This document shows, piece after piece, positions 34,533 through 42,156 of a DNA stretch of 49,063 nt; within the stretch, counting starts at the first letter, position 1, and each line of letters opens with the position of its first letter. This DNA comes from Syntrophobacterales bacterium (GTDB lineage: Bacteria > Desulfobacterota > Desulfobaccia > Desulfobaccales > 0-14-0-80-60-11): positions 1-49,063 of the forward strand of contig JALNYP010000026.1 in the NCBI GenBank assembly GCA_023229795.1, written 5' to 3'. The translations under genes were made by a program, and so were the position numbers. The notes beneath the pieces are model-generated. The model had not been told where the DNA came from. It was given only the letters and a program-made list of their open reading frames with translations, and ran no database searches.

Positions 34533-35182
34533 TGATCAAGATAGTGTTGGCGGATGACCACCAGATCGTGCGTCACGGGCTTCGCAGTCTCTTGTCGGCG
34601 GAACCTGACATGGAAGTCGTGGGTGAGGCGGAAAATGGGCGGATGGTGGTAAGGTTGGTCCAGGAACAATCCCCGCAGGTGGTCATCATGGACATATCCA
34701 TGCCCGACCTGAACGGCATTGAAGCCACGCGCCAGATACTGAGCGACTCACCCGGGATCAAGGTCATCGCCCTGTCGATGCATTCCGACAGCCTGTTTGT
34801 CTTGAACATGTTCAAGGCCGGAGCCTCGGGCTACCTGCTGAAAGATTGCGCCCTGGAGGAGTTGGTCAAGGCGGTGCGCACGGTGATGAACCGCAAGGTT
34901 TATCTCAGTCCCGGCATTTCCGATATTGTGATCAAGGACTTTGTGATCGGCTGGTCATCGGCGGAATCCTCGGCCTACTCGGTCCTGACGGCCAGGGAAC
35001 GGGAGGTCCTGCAGTTGATGGCGGAAGGCAGGAGCACTATCCAGATCGCGGAAAGCCTCTGCGTCAGCGTGAAGACGGTGGAAGCTCATCGCAAGCAGAT
35101 GATGAACAAGCTGGATATCCACTCGGTGGCCGAACTTACCAAGTATGCCATCCGTCAGGGGCTGACGTCCCTGGAAGTCTGA
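34532..35182 (+). CDS. NarL/FixJ-type response regulator, copy 1
   Basis: A 216-residue regulator with phospho-acceptor D54 (VIMDISMPDLNG), acidic pair ADDH and conserved HSDSLFVLNMFKAGASGYLLKDCALEELVKAV. The C-terminal LuxR-type helix-turn-helix reads LTAREREVLQLMAEGRSTIQIAESL, then CVSVKTVEAHRKQMM. The ATG at 34532 shares bases with the kinase stop, so it is the cognate partner by position. It is one of three tandem paralogues. Confidence 0.93.
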   Translation: MIKIVLADDHQIVRHGLRSLLSAEPDMEVVGEAENGRMVVRLVQEQSPQVVIMDISMPDLNGIEATRQILSDSPGIKVIALSMHSDSLFVLNMFKAGASGYLLKDCALEELVKAVRTVMNRKVYLSPGISDIVIKDFVIGWSSAESSAYSVLTAREREVLQLMAEGRSTIQIAESLCVSVKTVEAHRKQMMNKLDIHSVAELTKYAIRQGLTSLEV

Positions 35183-35189
35183 CCTCACT

Positions 35190-35272
35190 TTAGGTTTCTC
35201 CTAAGGCTATTCTCTTCTATTAATAAAAGATTTCAGGTATTGCGCATAGCAAAATCAGGTTTTTCCCGACTG
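35190..35272. promoter_or_regulatory. Candidate regulator-binding repeats upstream of copy 2
   Basis: TTAGG-N5-CCTAA at 35190-35204 is a short dyad just after copy 1. AAATCAG followed by TTCCCGACTG at 35252-35272 recurs nearly exactly (spacer longer by one) at 36964-36985, before the small gene at 37074. These may be binding sites for the NarL-type regulators or remnants of the duplication. Confidence 0.35.
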
Positions 35273-35410
35273 CATAACCCGGGCCCCCCATTGTAAAAGT
35301 AATCATGCCATAAAGTGAACCGCGGCACCGCGTCTCTAAACCAAGTTAGATATCGGTCAGGCCGCGGTGATTGATCAGACCGGTAACAGGAGAGCATCGG
35401 GGAGATATCC

Positions 35411-36100
35411 ATGGGCCAGAGGAAGCACCTATCCGAGATGGACAGAAAGACTATCAGGATTATTGTGGCGGACGACCACCAAATTGTGCGGCAAGGGCTG
35501 CGCATTCTCCTGGAAGCCGAGCCAGACATGGAGGTGTTGGCGGAGGCCGATAATGGGCGCAAGGTTTTGAAAATGGCCCAGGAATTGTTACCCGATGTCA
35601 TCATCATGGATCTGTCGATGCCCGAATTGAACGGTATTGAGGCGACCCGGCAGATACTGGCCGAGTCTCCCGGAGTCAGGATCATCGCGTTGTCGATGCA
35701 TTCCGACAGCCTTTTTGTCTTAAACATGATCCGGGCCGGCGCTTCAGGTTATCTGCTGAAGGACTGCGCCCTGGAAGAATTGGTCAAAGCCATCCGGACG
35801 GTGGTCAACCAGAAGACCTACTTAAGTCCCGGGGTCTCGGACATCGTCATTCGGGATTTTGTGACCGGCTGGCAGACCACGAGTTCCTCAGCCTTTTCGG
35901 TCTTGTCGGCCAGGGAGCGGGAAGTGCTCCAGCTCATGGCGGAAGGCAGGACCACCAACCAAATCGCCGACGGCCTGTGCGTCAGTGTGAAGACCGTCGA
36001 AGCCCACCGCAAACAGGTGATGAATAAACTGGGGATTCACAGTGTGGCGGAACTCACTAAGTATGCCATCCGCCAGGGCTTGACCTCTTTGGAAGTCTAA
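35411..36100 (+). CDS. NarL/FixJ-type response regulator, copy 2
   Basis: A 229-residue paralogue of the preceding regulator. The receiver has ADDH, D67 (IIMDLSMPELNG) and HSDSLFVLNMIRAGASGYLLKDCALEELVKAI. The helix-turn-helix is LSAREREVLQLMAEGRTTNQIADGL with the same SVKTVEAHRK. The first 13 residues (MGQRKHLSEMDRK) are an extra leader not present in copy 1; the ATG at 35411 has GGAG six bases before it. It is separated from copy 1 by 228 bases, so it probably has its own promoter. Confidence 0.92.
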   Translation: MGQRKHLSEMDRKTIRIIVADDHQIVRQGLRILLEAEPDMEVLAEADNGRKVLKMAQELLPDVIIMDLSMPELNGIEATRQILAESPGVRIIALSMHSDSLFVLNMIRAGASGYLLKDCALEELVKAIRTVVNQKTYLSPGVSDIVIRDFVTGWQTTSSSAFSVLSAREREVLQLMAEGRTTNQIADGLCVSVKTVEAHRKQVMNKLGIHSVAELTKYAIRQGLTSLEV

Positions 36101-36168
36101 GCCGGGGAACCCCCGCCCGCCCTGCTTGTTCCTTTGTAATTTAAAATAAGGTTTTTCGGAAATGAAAA

Positions 36169-36207
36169 TTAGGGATTCCCTAAGTGCTATTTAGGGAAAA
36201 CCCTATA
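36169..36207. promoter_or_regulatory. Paired inverted repeats upstream of copy 3
   Basis: TTAGGGATTCCCTAA (36169-36183) is a perfect dyad. Eight bases later comes TTAGGGAAAACCCTATA (36191-36207), a second dyad with TAGGG/CCCTA arms. A single half-site TTCCCTAA recurs at 36930-36937. Centres are about 22 bases apart, two helical turns. They may be NarL-family operators giving auto-regulation. Confidence 0.45.
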
Positions 36208-36322
36208 TTTTTATGTCCAAGGTATCGTGCTGATCAACAGATTTGGTCTCATGGGGGGAAGGCTTCCAGCCAGACCGGACCCGTTTGCACCATGCCAATA
36301 GGGTTGCCTGGGAGACCGGTAA

Positions 36323-36763
36323 ATGACCATCAAGATTCTCGTGGCGGATAACCACCCCATAGTCCGGCAGGGCTTGGCCCTTCTTCTGGCGGGGGAACCC
36401 GATATGGAAGTGGTGGGCGAAGCCGAAGATTGTTTCAGTACCCTGAGACTCATTCGGGAGGTCTGTCCACAGGTGGTGATCATGGACATTTCCATGCCCG
36501 ACCTCAACGGGGTGGAAGCCACCCGTGAAATCCTGTCCCAATTCCCCAAGGTTAAAGTAATCGCCCTGTCCATGCACTCCGATAGCCTCTTTGTCTTGAA
36601 TATGCTCAACGCCGGCGCCTCAGGCTATCTCCTGAAAGATTGCGCCCTGGAAGAACTGGTCAAGGCTATTCGCACGGTGGTGACCCGGAAGATCTATCTC
36701 AGCGCTAGTTTATCCGACATGCTGGTCACCGATTTGGCGAACAAAATCACCATAGAGGATTAG
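36323..36763 (+). CDS. Receiver-only regulator, truncated copy 3
   Basis: A 146-residue paralogue of copies 1 and 2 that stops right after the receiver (DMLVTDLANKITIED). The DNA-binding domain is missing. D55 (VIMDISMPDLNG) and the HSDSLFVLNM-AGASGYLLKDCALEELVKAI block are kept, but the acidic pair reads ADNH, so one Mg-binding Asp is Asn. It may still take phosphate poorly. Possible roles are phosphate sink, decoy or dimerisation inhibitor; a decaying duplicate is the alternative. It starts four bases after GGTA with a weak GGGAG nearby. Confidence 0.88.
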   Translation: MTIKILVADNHPIVRQGLALLLAGEPDMEVVGEAEDCFSTLRLIREVCPQVVIMDISMPDLNGVEATREILSQFPKVKVIALSMHSDSLFVLNMLNAGASGYLLKDCALEELVKAIRTVVTRKIYLSASLSDMLVTDLANKITIED

Positions 36764-37073
36764 TCAAGCCGACGCAGGGGACAGAGGACAGGCGGTTCAT
36801 GAGTGGCCATCAGGTGCATAAGAAACGAGTTTATGGGCGGCCGTCCAGGCCCTCGGTGGGGACGTACTCCGGAATCTCTAGAGCGAATCTTCTCCAAGAA
36901 ATGTCTCTGATCTCTTCCGGGTAGTAACATTCCCTAAAGAAAAACCAGCGAATTCCGAAAGGGAAATCAGTGGGATTCCCGACTGTGGTTCTGCGCGGAT
37001 CTGGTAATCATATAGGTAGGAAATTGGAACAACCCAATCGATGATGCCCCGCGGGGACGACAAGGAGAGCGCC
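36764..37073. other. Non-coding region with repeated regulator-like motifs
   Basis: About 310 bases without a gene. It carries TTCCCTAA at 36930-36937 and the AAATCAG/TTCCCGACTG element at 36964-36985, shared with the region before copy 2. This ties the next small gene to the same regulon. Confidence 0.35.
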
Positions 37074-37283
37074 ATGGAACCAACCATCTCGGTTTGCCGA
37101 AAGGGCGACGATATTTATCTGACCCTGGAAGGTATTCTCAACATGACTTCATCCCAGCAACTGTTTCGGGCCCTGAGACGAGTGGTGATGACGTCCTTGA
37201 AATGTGCGGCGCCGGAATCCGAGGTGGCCTTCAGCTTTAAAACCCATAGCAAGGTAGACCTCAACCGGACGCGGCCTGAGTAA
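37074..37283 (+). CDS. Small protein (69 aa), possibly STAS-like
   Basis: A 69-residue protein. The ATG at 37074 follows AAGGAG by six bases; an upstream in-frame ATG is less well placed. The N-terminal half (ISVCRKGDDIYLTLEGILNMTSSQQLFRAL) looks like the first strands and helix of a STAS/anti-sigma-antagonist fold but is too short for a full domain. The C-terminal part is basic. The function is unknown; motifs upstream suggest control by the neighbouring regulators. Confidence 0.6.
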   Translation: MEPTISVCRKGDDIYLTLEGILNMTSSQQLFRALRRVVMTSLKCAAPESEVAFSFKTHSKVDLNRTRPE

Positions 37284-37420
37284 TCGCCCTTTGAGGCCGA
37301 TGGCCCTCTGGTCCGGTACGTTTGAACCAGGGGAGATTAGGTGAGACAGCGGCAAGGCGGGCGATAACCTAGAGCTGGAGTCGCGGGAGGGCAACCCTAG
37401 AGCGCTCAGGCCGACACGCC

Positions 37421-38170
37421 TCAATAACCGACGGGCAGCCGATACAGGATATCTGCCAACTCCGCGGCGGAGTCGAGGGGTTGATCGGTGTCGCCGTGCA
37501 CCTTCAAGCATTCCAGCCACAGGCCCGGCAGATCCCGGCCCGCGGGTTCCCAGTCCACCTCCAAGGGAAAGAGCGGGTTTTCCCGGGTGGCTGCCTCCCA
37601 GGCAGCAAGATCGGCGAACCGGGGGTCCCGCCTTTGGGCCCGCTCAAAGGCGCTGTGGGCGATGTCTTGATTGAAGCCGGTGCTCCAGAAGAAGTCGATG
37701 AGGCCCGGCGCCGCCTCGGTCAGAGGGATCCCCTCCAGCATCTCCGGACGATAGCGCAGGCAGACCCTCTGGCTGCCGTGGTGGCCCGGTTCACCCCGCA
37801 CATTGGGCAGGTTGGTATGGTAGAGGGTGTCCTGGGGTGAACTCAGGGTCTGGTTCCGGAAGAAGATCTTCATTTCCTCGAAACCCTCCCGGTAGAAAGT
37901 CAGGACATAAATAATATAGGGGAAGGCCAGGCGGTAGGTCTGGTAATCGTCACCGGCGCCCTTTTTGCCGCGGCTGACCCGCAGGGTGCGGCACTGGGGC
38001 GGGTGCTCCACCACCAGGTTGAGGAGGTCCTTCCGCCGGCAAAGCCAGCGGGTGCCCGGGGGCAGCATGGGCAGAGGCGGCGGCATGGACCAGGCCGCAT
38101 AGCGCAGCACCGCATTGATGGGGGCCCGGCGGCCCACCCGCACTTCGCCGGGGCCGGCCTCCTCCAGCAA
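37421..38170 (-). CDS. PRTRC-B / prokaryotic E2-D-like protein, 5' end probably disrupted
   Basis: About 249 residues from a TTG at 38168-38170, but the frame stays open further upstream (AIRDKIIIEGNEILL) to the edge of the DUF559 cassette at 38235, with no ATG or GTG. The start codon may have been lost by the insertion. The core pattern (FPYIIYVLTFYR, then LPNVRGEPGH, QRVCLRY and LIDFFWSTGFNQD) recalls PRTRC protein B and the E2 family D of prokaryotic ubiquitin-like systems. This is a remembered similarity only. Downstream partners could be the Ycf46-like AAA ATPase (39695) and the beta-grasp protein (45978). Confidence 0.5.
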   Translation of the reverse strand: MLEEAGPGEVRVGRRAPINAVLRYAAWSMPPPLPMLPPGTRWLCRRKDLLNLVVEHPPQCRTLRVSRGKKGAGDDYQTYRLAFPYIIYVLTFYREGFEEMKIFFRNQTLSSPQDTLYHTNLPNVRGEPGHHGSQRVCLRYRPEMLEGIPLTEAAPGLIDFFWSTGFNQDIAHSAFERAQRRDPRFADLAAWEAATRENPLFPLEVDWEPAGRDLPGLWLECLKVHGDTDQPLDSAAELADILYRLPVGY

Positions 38171-38234
38171 CAGGATCTCGTTGCCTTCGATGATGATTTT
38201 ATCGCGGATGGCTGGTTTTTCCCTTGCTTCTTTA

Positions 38235-38683
38235 TTCCCCCCTTTGAAAAAGGGGGGGGTAGGGGGGATTTATTTAGCTATCCTCTCCACTATTACCCGA
38301 TAGACGACATCCATTACCGCCTCGGTTTCTTTTAAAGCCTGCCGGCTGTTGAAGCGCAGAACCATCAATCCAAGGCCGGCCAAATATTCGTCTCGATTTT
38401 TATCTTTTTCAGCATATGGTGCTTCAAAATGCTGGGAGCCGTCTATTTCGATAACCAATTTTGCCTTGGGGGCATAGAAATCAACGATATAAGAGCCAAT
38501 CGGTTTTTGCCGGTAAAATTGCACATCCGATAGTTGTCTTCCGCGTAATCTTTGCCATAAGACACGCTCACTGTCAGTCAAGTTCTGCCAGAGTTGCCGG
38601 GCGTTAGCTTTCAGCCTGGGGTTATACTTGAGCATAGGTGGATTTCTAAATCCCCCCTGCCCCCCTTTTTCAAAGGGGGGTAA
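38235..38683. mobile_element. DUF559 cassette with ~37-bp terminal inverted repeats
   Basis: The ends 38235-38272 and 38647-38683 are inverted copies of each other (about 35 of 38 positions). Each has the layout CCCCCCTTTGAAAAAGGGGGG then AGGGGGGATTTA when read inward. They tightly enclose one gene, 38270-38635. The stop codon lies within the left repeat. The same palindromic text is common in many genomes next to DUF559 genes, to my knowledge, suggesting a small mobile unit. No transposase is inside, so it would move in trans or by another route. No target duplication was identified. Confidence 0.6.
38270..38635 (-). CDS. DUF559 endonuclease-like protein (Vsr/restriction fold)
   Basis: A 121-residue protein of the DUF559/COG2852 family. 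It shows the opening PRLKANARQLWQNLTDSERVLW and the PD-(D/E)XK core: VDFYAPKAKLVIEIDGSQH, with Asp, Glu and Asp as metal ligands, then a helix LGLMVLRFNSRQ. The fold is related to very-short-patch-repair endonucleases, but no activity is established for the family. The ATG at 38633-38635 has no strong ribosome-binding site. The gene sits exactly between inverted repeats, at the disrupted 5' end of the next gene. Confidence 0.85.
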   Translation of the reverse strand: MLKYNPRLKANARQLWQNLTDSERVLWQRLRGRQLSDVQFYRQKPIGSYIVDFYAPKAKLVIEIDGSQHFEAPYAEKDKNRDEYLAGLGLMVLRFNSRQALKETEAVMDVVYRVIVERIAK

Positions 38684-38703
38684 ACACTACATTGTATTTA
38701 ATA

Positions 38704-39651
38704 TTATACTTCTTTCCCTTTGCCGATGATCGCACAAATGAAGTTATAAAGCTGGTTTTCGAGGTCTTCCATTGTTTCCCAAACTATATGGTTATATTGG
38801 CGCGTATCGAAGTGAACGTTTTCGAGGTCGTCCCTCCTCACGCACCATATTACGGGCAACCCCAAACCAAGGGCATATCCCGCTTCAAAGTAAACTCCAC
38901 GTTTTTGTTCGGTAACATCGGCTACTATGAAACGGGAATTCTTAATTTCTGAGATAATCTTCACATCTATCCGGTCGCTGTGCGGTTCTGCGTCGACTCG
39001 AAATGGTTTATAACCGCCTTTCTCAATAGCCCTGAATATTGGTCCCTCCCAAATAGGTTTCAAATCTTTTGAGAAGGACATGGCCACAAAGGCTTGGGTC
39101 CTTTCTTCGATATGACGTTCGTGTTGTTCGAGATAATCCCATCCATCTGCGGTTATTGCAACAGGGAAAATTAAACCATTTATTTGGTGATCCTTGCCTG
39201 TTATTCGTAGTAAGCCACGCTCTATTAAAGATTCTATATAATAAAGAAATTCTTCTTGGGTTGAGGCCCAAGCCAAAGGAATGTCATATTCAGGGACGAT
39301 TTGAACGGCTTTGCCTGGGTATTCTGTCTTGCGCTCGATATTTTGAAGAAGTTTTATTTGCTTTTCTCTGGGACTGTAGTTAGGAAGGCCTGCTTGAATG
39401 TCTTTGAGCCTATCATTATTGATTTGTGGAATTTCGGCATGCTGTTCATTCCGGCTCCGAATCCAAGCTGATAACTTCGGTCCGAATAATGAATCTTGAG
39501 CGGTAATCTCCGTAAAATGCGAAATAATAAATTCCTTGCATCGGGGACATTTTATTCTGATTAGTCGGCCAAAGTCACCCGCATTCTCGCGAACGATTTG
39601 ATCGCCGCTAAGTTTACAAATGGGACATGTCTGCACCCTTGCTTCAGTCAT
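38704..39651 (-). CDS. Zinc-ribbon protein with TIR/deoxyribosyltransferase-like C-terminal domain
   Basis: A 315-residue protein from ATG 39649-39651. An N-terminal zinc ribbon (CPICKLSG; CPRCKEF) and a helical linker (about 50-180) precede a C-terminal Rossmann-like domain. That domain contains AFVAMSFSKDLKPIW, RVDAEPHSDRIDVKIISEIKNSRFIVADVT and GVYFEAGYALGLGLPVIW. It belongs to the group related to nucleoside deoxyribosyltransferases and TIR/SLOG nucleotide-processing folds, some members of which act in phage defence; here that is a guess. Base composition is clearly more AT-rich than neighbours, suggesting acquisition. It splits the AAA ATPase from the E2-like gene. Confidence 0.7.
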   Translation of the reverse strand: MTEARVQTCPICKLSGDQIVRENAGDFGRLIRIKCPRCKEFIISHFTEITAQDSLFGPKLSAWIRSRNEQHAEIPQINNDRLKDIQAGLPNYSPREKQIKLLQNIERKTEYPGKAVQIVPEYDIPLAWASTQEEFLYYIESLIERGLLRITGKDHQINGLIFPVAITADGWDYLEQHERHIEERTQAFVAMSFSKDLKPIWEGPIFRAIEKGGYKPFRVDAEPHSDRIDVKIISEIKNSRFIVADVTEQKRGVYFEAGYALGLGLPVIWCVRRDDLENVHFDTRQYNHIVWETMEDLENQLYNFICAIIGKGKEV

Positions 39652-39694
39652 AGTCGTTCTTTTTGGCCCAACATAAAATTCCCAAAAAAGGAAC

Positions 39695-41446
39695 TCAACC
39701 TTCTTCCCCCTCTTCCCCCTCACCGGCCCAGGCCCAGACCCGGTCCGGGATGAAGCGCCGGGAGGAGCATTGGTGCAGGGCCAGCTTTTCCATGTGGCGG
39801 AGCACCTCTACCTGGTGCGGGGGCAGGAAGTCGTCGATTACCTGTTGGAAGTCTGTTAGGCCCACCTGTTCCCGCCCCGCCAGGCGCGCCTGGCGATAGG
39901 CCCGGAAGACCAGTTCCTCGATATCGCCGCCGGTGATCAGGTCCGGGTGCCGCGCTTCCAGGTAGCGGGTGACCTCGCCGAAATCGGTAAAGTCGCAGGG
40001 GATGTGGCTGCGGGCGGCCACTACCGCGCAGATGTGGGATTTTTCGGCGGAGTCCGGCATAAAGAAGGGGATGCGTTCGCTGGACCGGCCGGAGCGCAGG
40101 TCCGCCTTGTCCAGGCGGTCCGGGCGGTTGGTAATCCTGATCCACAGCACCTTGCCCTGGATGGCCGGATCGCCCATGAATTCGAAGCGCATCTGCCGGA
40201 GGCGGTTGCTCACCCCGCTGTCGCCGGAGAATTCATCCCGGCCGTGCTCGCTCTGGTCGGCTTCGTCTTCGACCACCACCACGGGGGTGAGGCTCCGGAG
40301 GGTTTGCAGGGCCTTGAAAAAATTGCGCTCGCTTTCGCCCACCCACTTGGTGCGGGGGTTCAGGAGCTTGACGAAATTGAAGCCCGAATCCCGGGCCAGG
40401 GCCTCGGCCAGGGCGGTTTTGCCCACCCCCGGCGGCCCCATCATGGTGATGCCCCGGGGCACCAGTTTGTGGTCGCCGGCGTGGATGGCCCGGACCACCT
40501 GCGTGAGATAGGTCTTGATGGGGTCCAGTCCGCCGATTTCCTCAAGCCCGAAGCGGGGTTCGATGACCTCGATGAGCCCCACCAACTCCTGGCGCAGCAG
40601 GTCTTTTTTCTTGCGGCGCACCATCCCCACGGTGAGAGGGGCGCGGCGGGCCTGGCGCACCAGGGCCCGAATCACCCCCAGGCTCAAGCCGGCCCCCAGG
40701 TTGGCCAATTCCTGGGAAGAAAGCTCGAGACGGTGGGCGCCGGAGGCCAGGAGGTGTTCGATAAAATGGAGGCGAGCGGCCTGATCCGGCGGCGGCACTT
40801 CGATGATCTGGGCGCCGTGGCGGCTTAAGAGCAGGTTGGCGTTCAGCTCGGCCAGGTTGCCGGTGGTCAGGATCACCACATGGCCCTGCTCCACCAGTTC
40901 CCGCTGCCGGGCCCAGCGCAGCAGAGTGACCAGGGAGGCCCGGTCCGCCTCACCCATGGAGCTCAGGTCCACCGCGGGCACAATGGTTTCGGCATACTCC
41001 AGGATCAGGGCCAGGGGTTGAGACAGGCCCCCTGGCTGGCAGGGGGTGGCCATGACGCGCTCGGCCAGTTGCAGCACTTCCCGGGGACTTTGGGGCAGGG
41101 GCTTGGGCTGTGGCGGTTGTCCCAGGGCCCGCAAGGCCCGGGCCCGAACGCGGGAGACGTCTTCTTCGGCGTCTGCCTCATTAGGGGCGGGAGGCTCCAG
41201 GGCCTGCCGGAAGGCATTTTCTCCGGCCGGGTCCCAGAACTCCAAACCGAGGCCGAGGTTATAGCAGACGACGTGACGCTCCTGGGCCAGCCACTCAGCC
41301 AGGAAATGGCGGAAGGGCAGATAATCGCCATTCACCCGGATATAATCGAAGACTTGCCCATGGAGGATGAAGAGGGCGGATTCGCCCTCCCGGAGGTGTT
41401 CGGCCATTTCCTGGCCCCAGTCCGGAAGTTTTTGCCAGGGGCCCAT
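39695..41446 (-). CDS. Ycf46-like AAA+ ATPase
   Basis: A 583-residue protein. The N-terminal part (about 1-260) is an inactive or divergent P-loop-like region (LFILHGQVFDYI; HVVILTTGNLAEL), and the C-terminal AAA+ domain has Walker A MGPPGVGKTALAEAL. Walker B is VVVVEDEADQ, and the sensor/arginine region reads ITNRPDRLDKADLRSGR. This matches the Ycf46/ARC1-type group. The C-terminal tail is low-complexity (GEGEEGEEG). GAGG precedes the ATG. It is likely the first gene of an operon that originally continued into the E2-like gene, now separated by the AT-rich gene and DUF559 cassette. Confidence 0.82.
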   Translation of the reverse strand: MGPWQKLPDWGQEMAEHLREGESALFILHGQVFDYIRVNGDYLPFRHFLAEWLAQERHVVCYNLGLGLEFWDPAGENAFRQALEPPAPNEADAEEDVSRVRARALRALGQPPQPKPLPQSPREVLQLAERVMATPCQPGGLSQPLALILEYAETIVPAVDLSSMGEADRASLVTLLRWARQRELVEQGHVVILTTGNLAELNANLLLSRHGAQIIEVPPPDQAARLHFIEHLLASGAHRLELSSQELANLGAGLSLGVIRALVRQARRAPLTVGMVRRKKKDLLRQELVGLIEVIEPRFGLEEIGGLDPIKTYLTQVVRAIHAGDHKLVPRGITMMGPPGVGKTALAEALARDSGFNFVKLLNPRTKWVGESERNFFKALQTLRSLTPVVVVEDEADQSEHGRDEFSGDSGVSNRLRQMRFEFMGDPAIQGKVLWIRITNRPDRLDKADLRSGRSSERIPFFMPDSAEKSHICAVVAARSHIPCDFTDFGEVTRYLEARHPDLITGGDIEELVFRAYRQARLAGREQVGLTDFQQVIDDFLPPHQVEVLRHMEKLALHQCSSRRFIPDRVWAWAGEGEEGEEG

Positions 41447-41479
41447 AGCTGATCCTCGCTATTTAAAGGTTACGGGGAA

Positions 41480-41510
41480 GGGGAGGGCCGGAGTGCGGTA
41501 AGGCCTCCCC
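41480..41510. other. Stem-loop between the TlpA-like and AAA genes
   Basis: GGGGAGGGCC (41480-41489) pairs with GGCCTCCCC (41502-41510) with one bulged base. On the plus strand TCCTCTTTTAT follows, but both flanking genes are on the minus strand, where no T-run follows. It may be a processing or attenuation structure. Confidence 0.35.
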
Positions 41511-41569
41511 TCCTCTTTTATCGGCCTCATCCAGGCTCAGGTTACCCGGATGGCGGGAGAACAATATCG

Positions 41570-42076
41570 TTACAACAAGGGTTCGATCATTTGTTTGAAG
41601 GCTTCTTTTTTCCGGGTGCCCTCGATGCGCTGGGCGACGTTGCCCTGCTTGTCGACGATCACCGTGGTGGGCACGACCGAGATGCTGCCATAGGCGTCGC
41701 TCACCTTATCGTTGCCGATGAGCACGGGATATTCCAGGCCCAGCTGCTTTACCAGGAAGCGAATCTGAGTGGGGTCGGAACTCAGGGCGATCCCCAGGGT
41801 CTGGAGGCCTTTGCCCTTGAGCTCATTATTGATTTTGTTCAGGTCGGGCATCTCATCCCGGCAGGGACCGCAAAAAAAGGTAAAGAAGTTGATGACGACC
41901 ACCTTGCCCTTGAACTGGCTAAGGGAGTAATCCTTGCCCGTGAGGACGTCTTTCAGGTTGAACTCCGGGGCGGCCTTGCCCGCTCCCCAGCCCGGAGACG
42001 CTAAAACCAAAAAACAGACGGCCACCATCAACATCCGAGCGATTTGGCGGGTAAGGCGAAATGACTTTTGAGCCAT
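41570..42076 (-). CDS. TlpA/ResA-type thioredoxin-like protein
   Basis: A 168-residue periplasmic thiol-disulfide protein. A Sec signal (LMVAVCFLVLASPGWGAG) precedes an AhpC/TSA-Redoxin fold: APEFNLKDVLTG, then VVVINFFTFFCGPCRDEMP with the CGPC active site, and a cis-Pro in SVVPTTVIVD. Such proteins keep cytochrome c apocysteines or other envelope thiols reduced. The ATG at 42074-42076 follows AAGGAG by seven bases. Confidence 0.92.
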   Translation of the reverse strand: MAQKSFRLTRQIARMLMVAVCFLVLASPGWGAGKAAPEFNLKDVLTGKDYSLSQFKGKVVVINFFTFFCGPCRDEMPDLNKINNELKGKGLQTLGIALSSDPTQIRFLVKQLGLEYPVLIGNDKVSDAYGSISVVPTTVIVDKQGNVAQRIEGTRKKEAFKQMIEPLL

Positions 42077-42156
42077 CAAAATTCTCCTTGCTCTGAAGAT
42101 AAGGTGCCTCTTTTATTGAATAACTATATCAAAAAGGCCCTCGGGCTGCAATTTAT

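Noticed and set aside
42126..42145. GCCC-GA-GGGC then TTTTT on the minus strand, terminator-like, after the U32-like gene
   Set aside because: The stem is only 4 bp with a 2-base loop, too weak to call.
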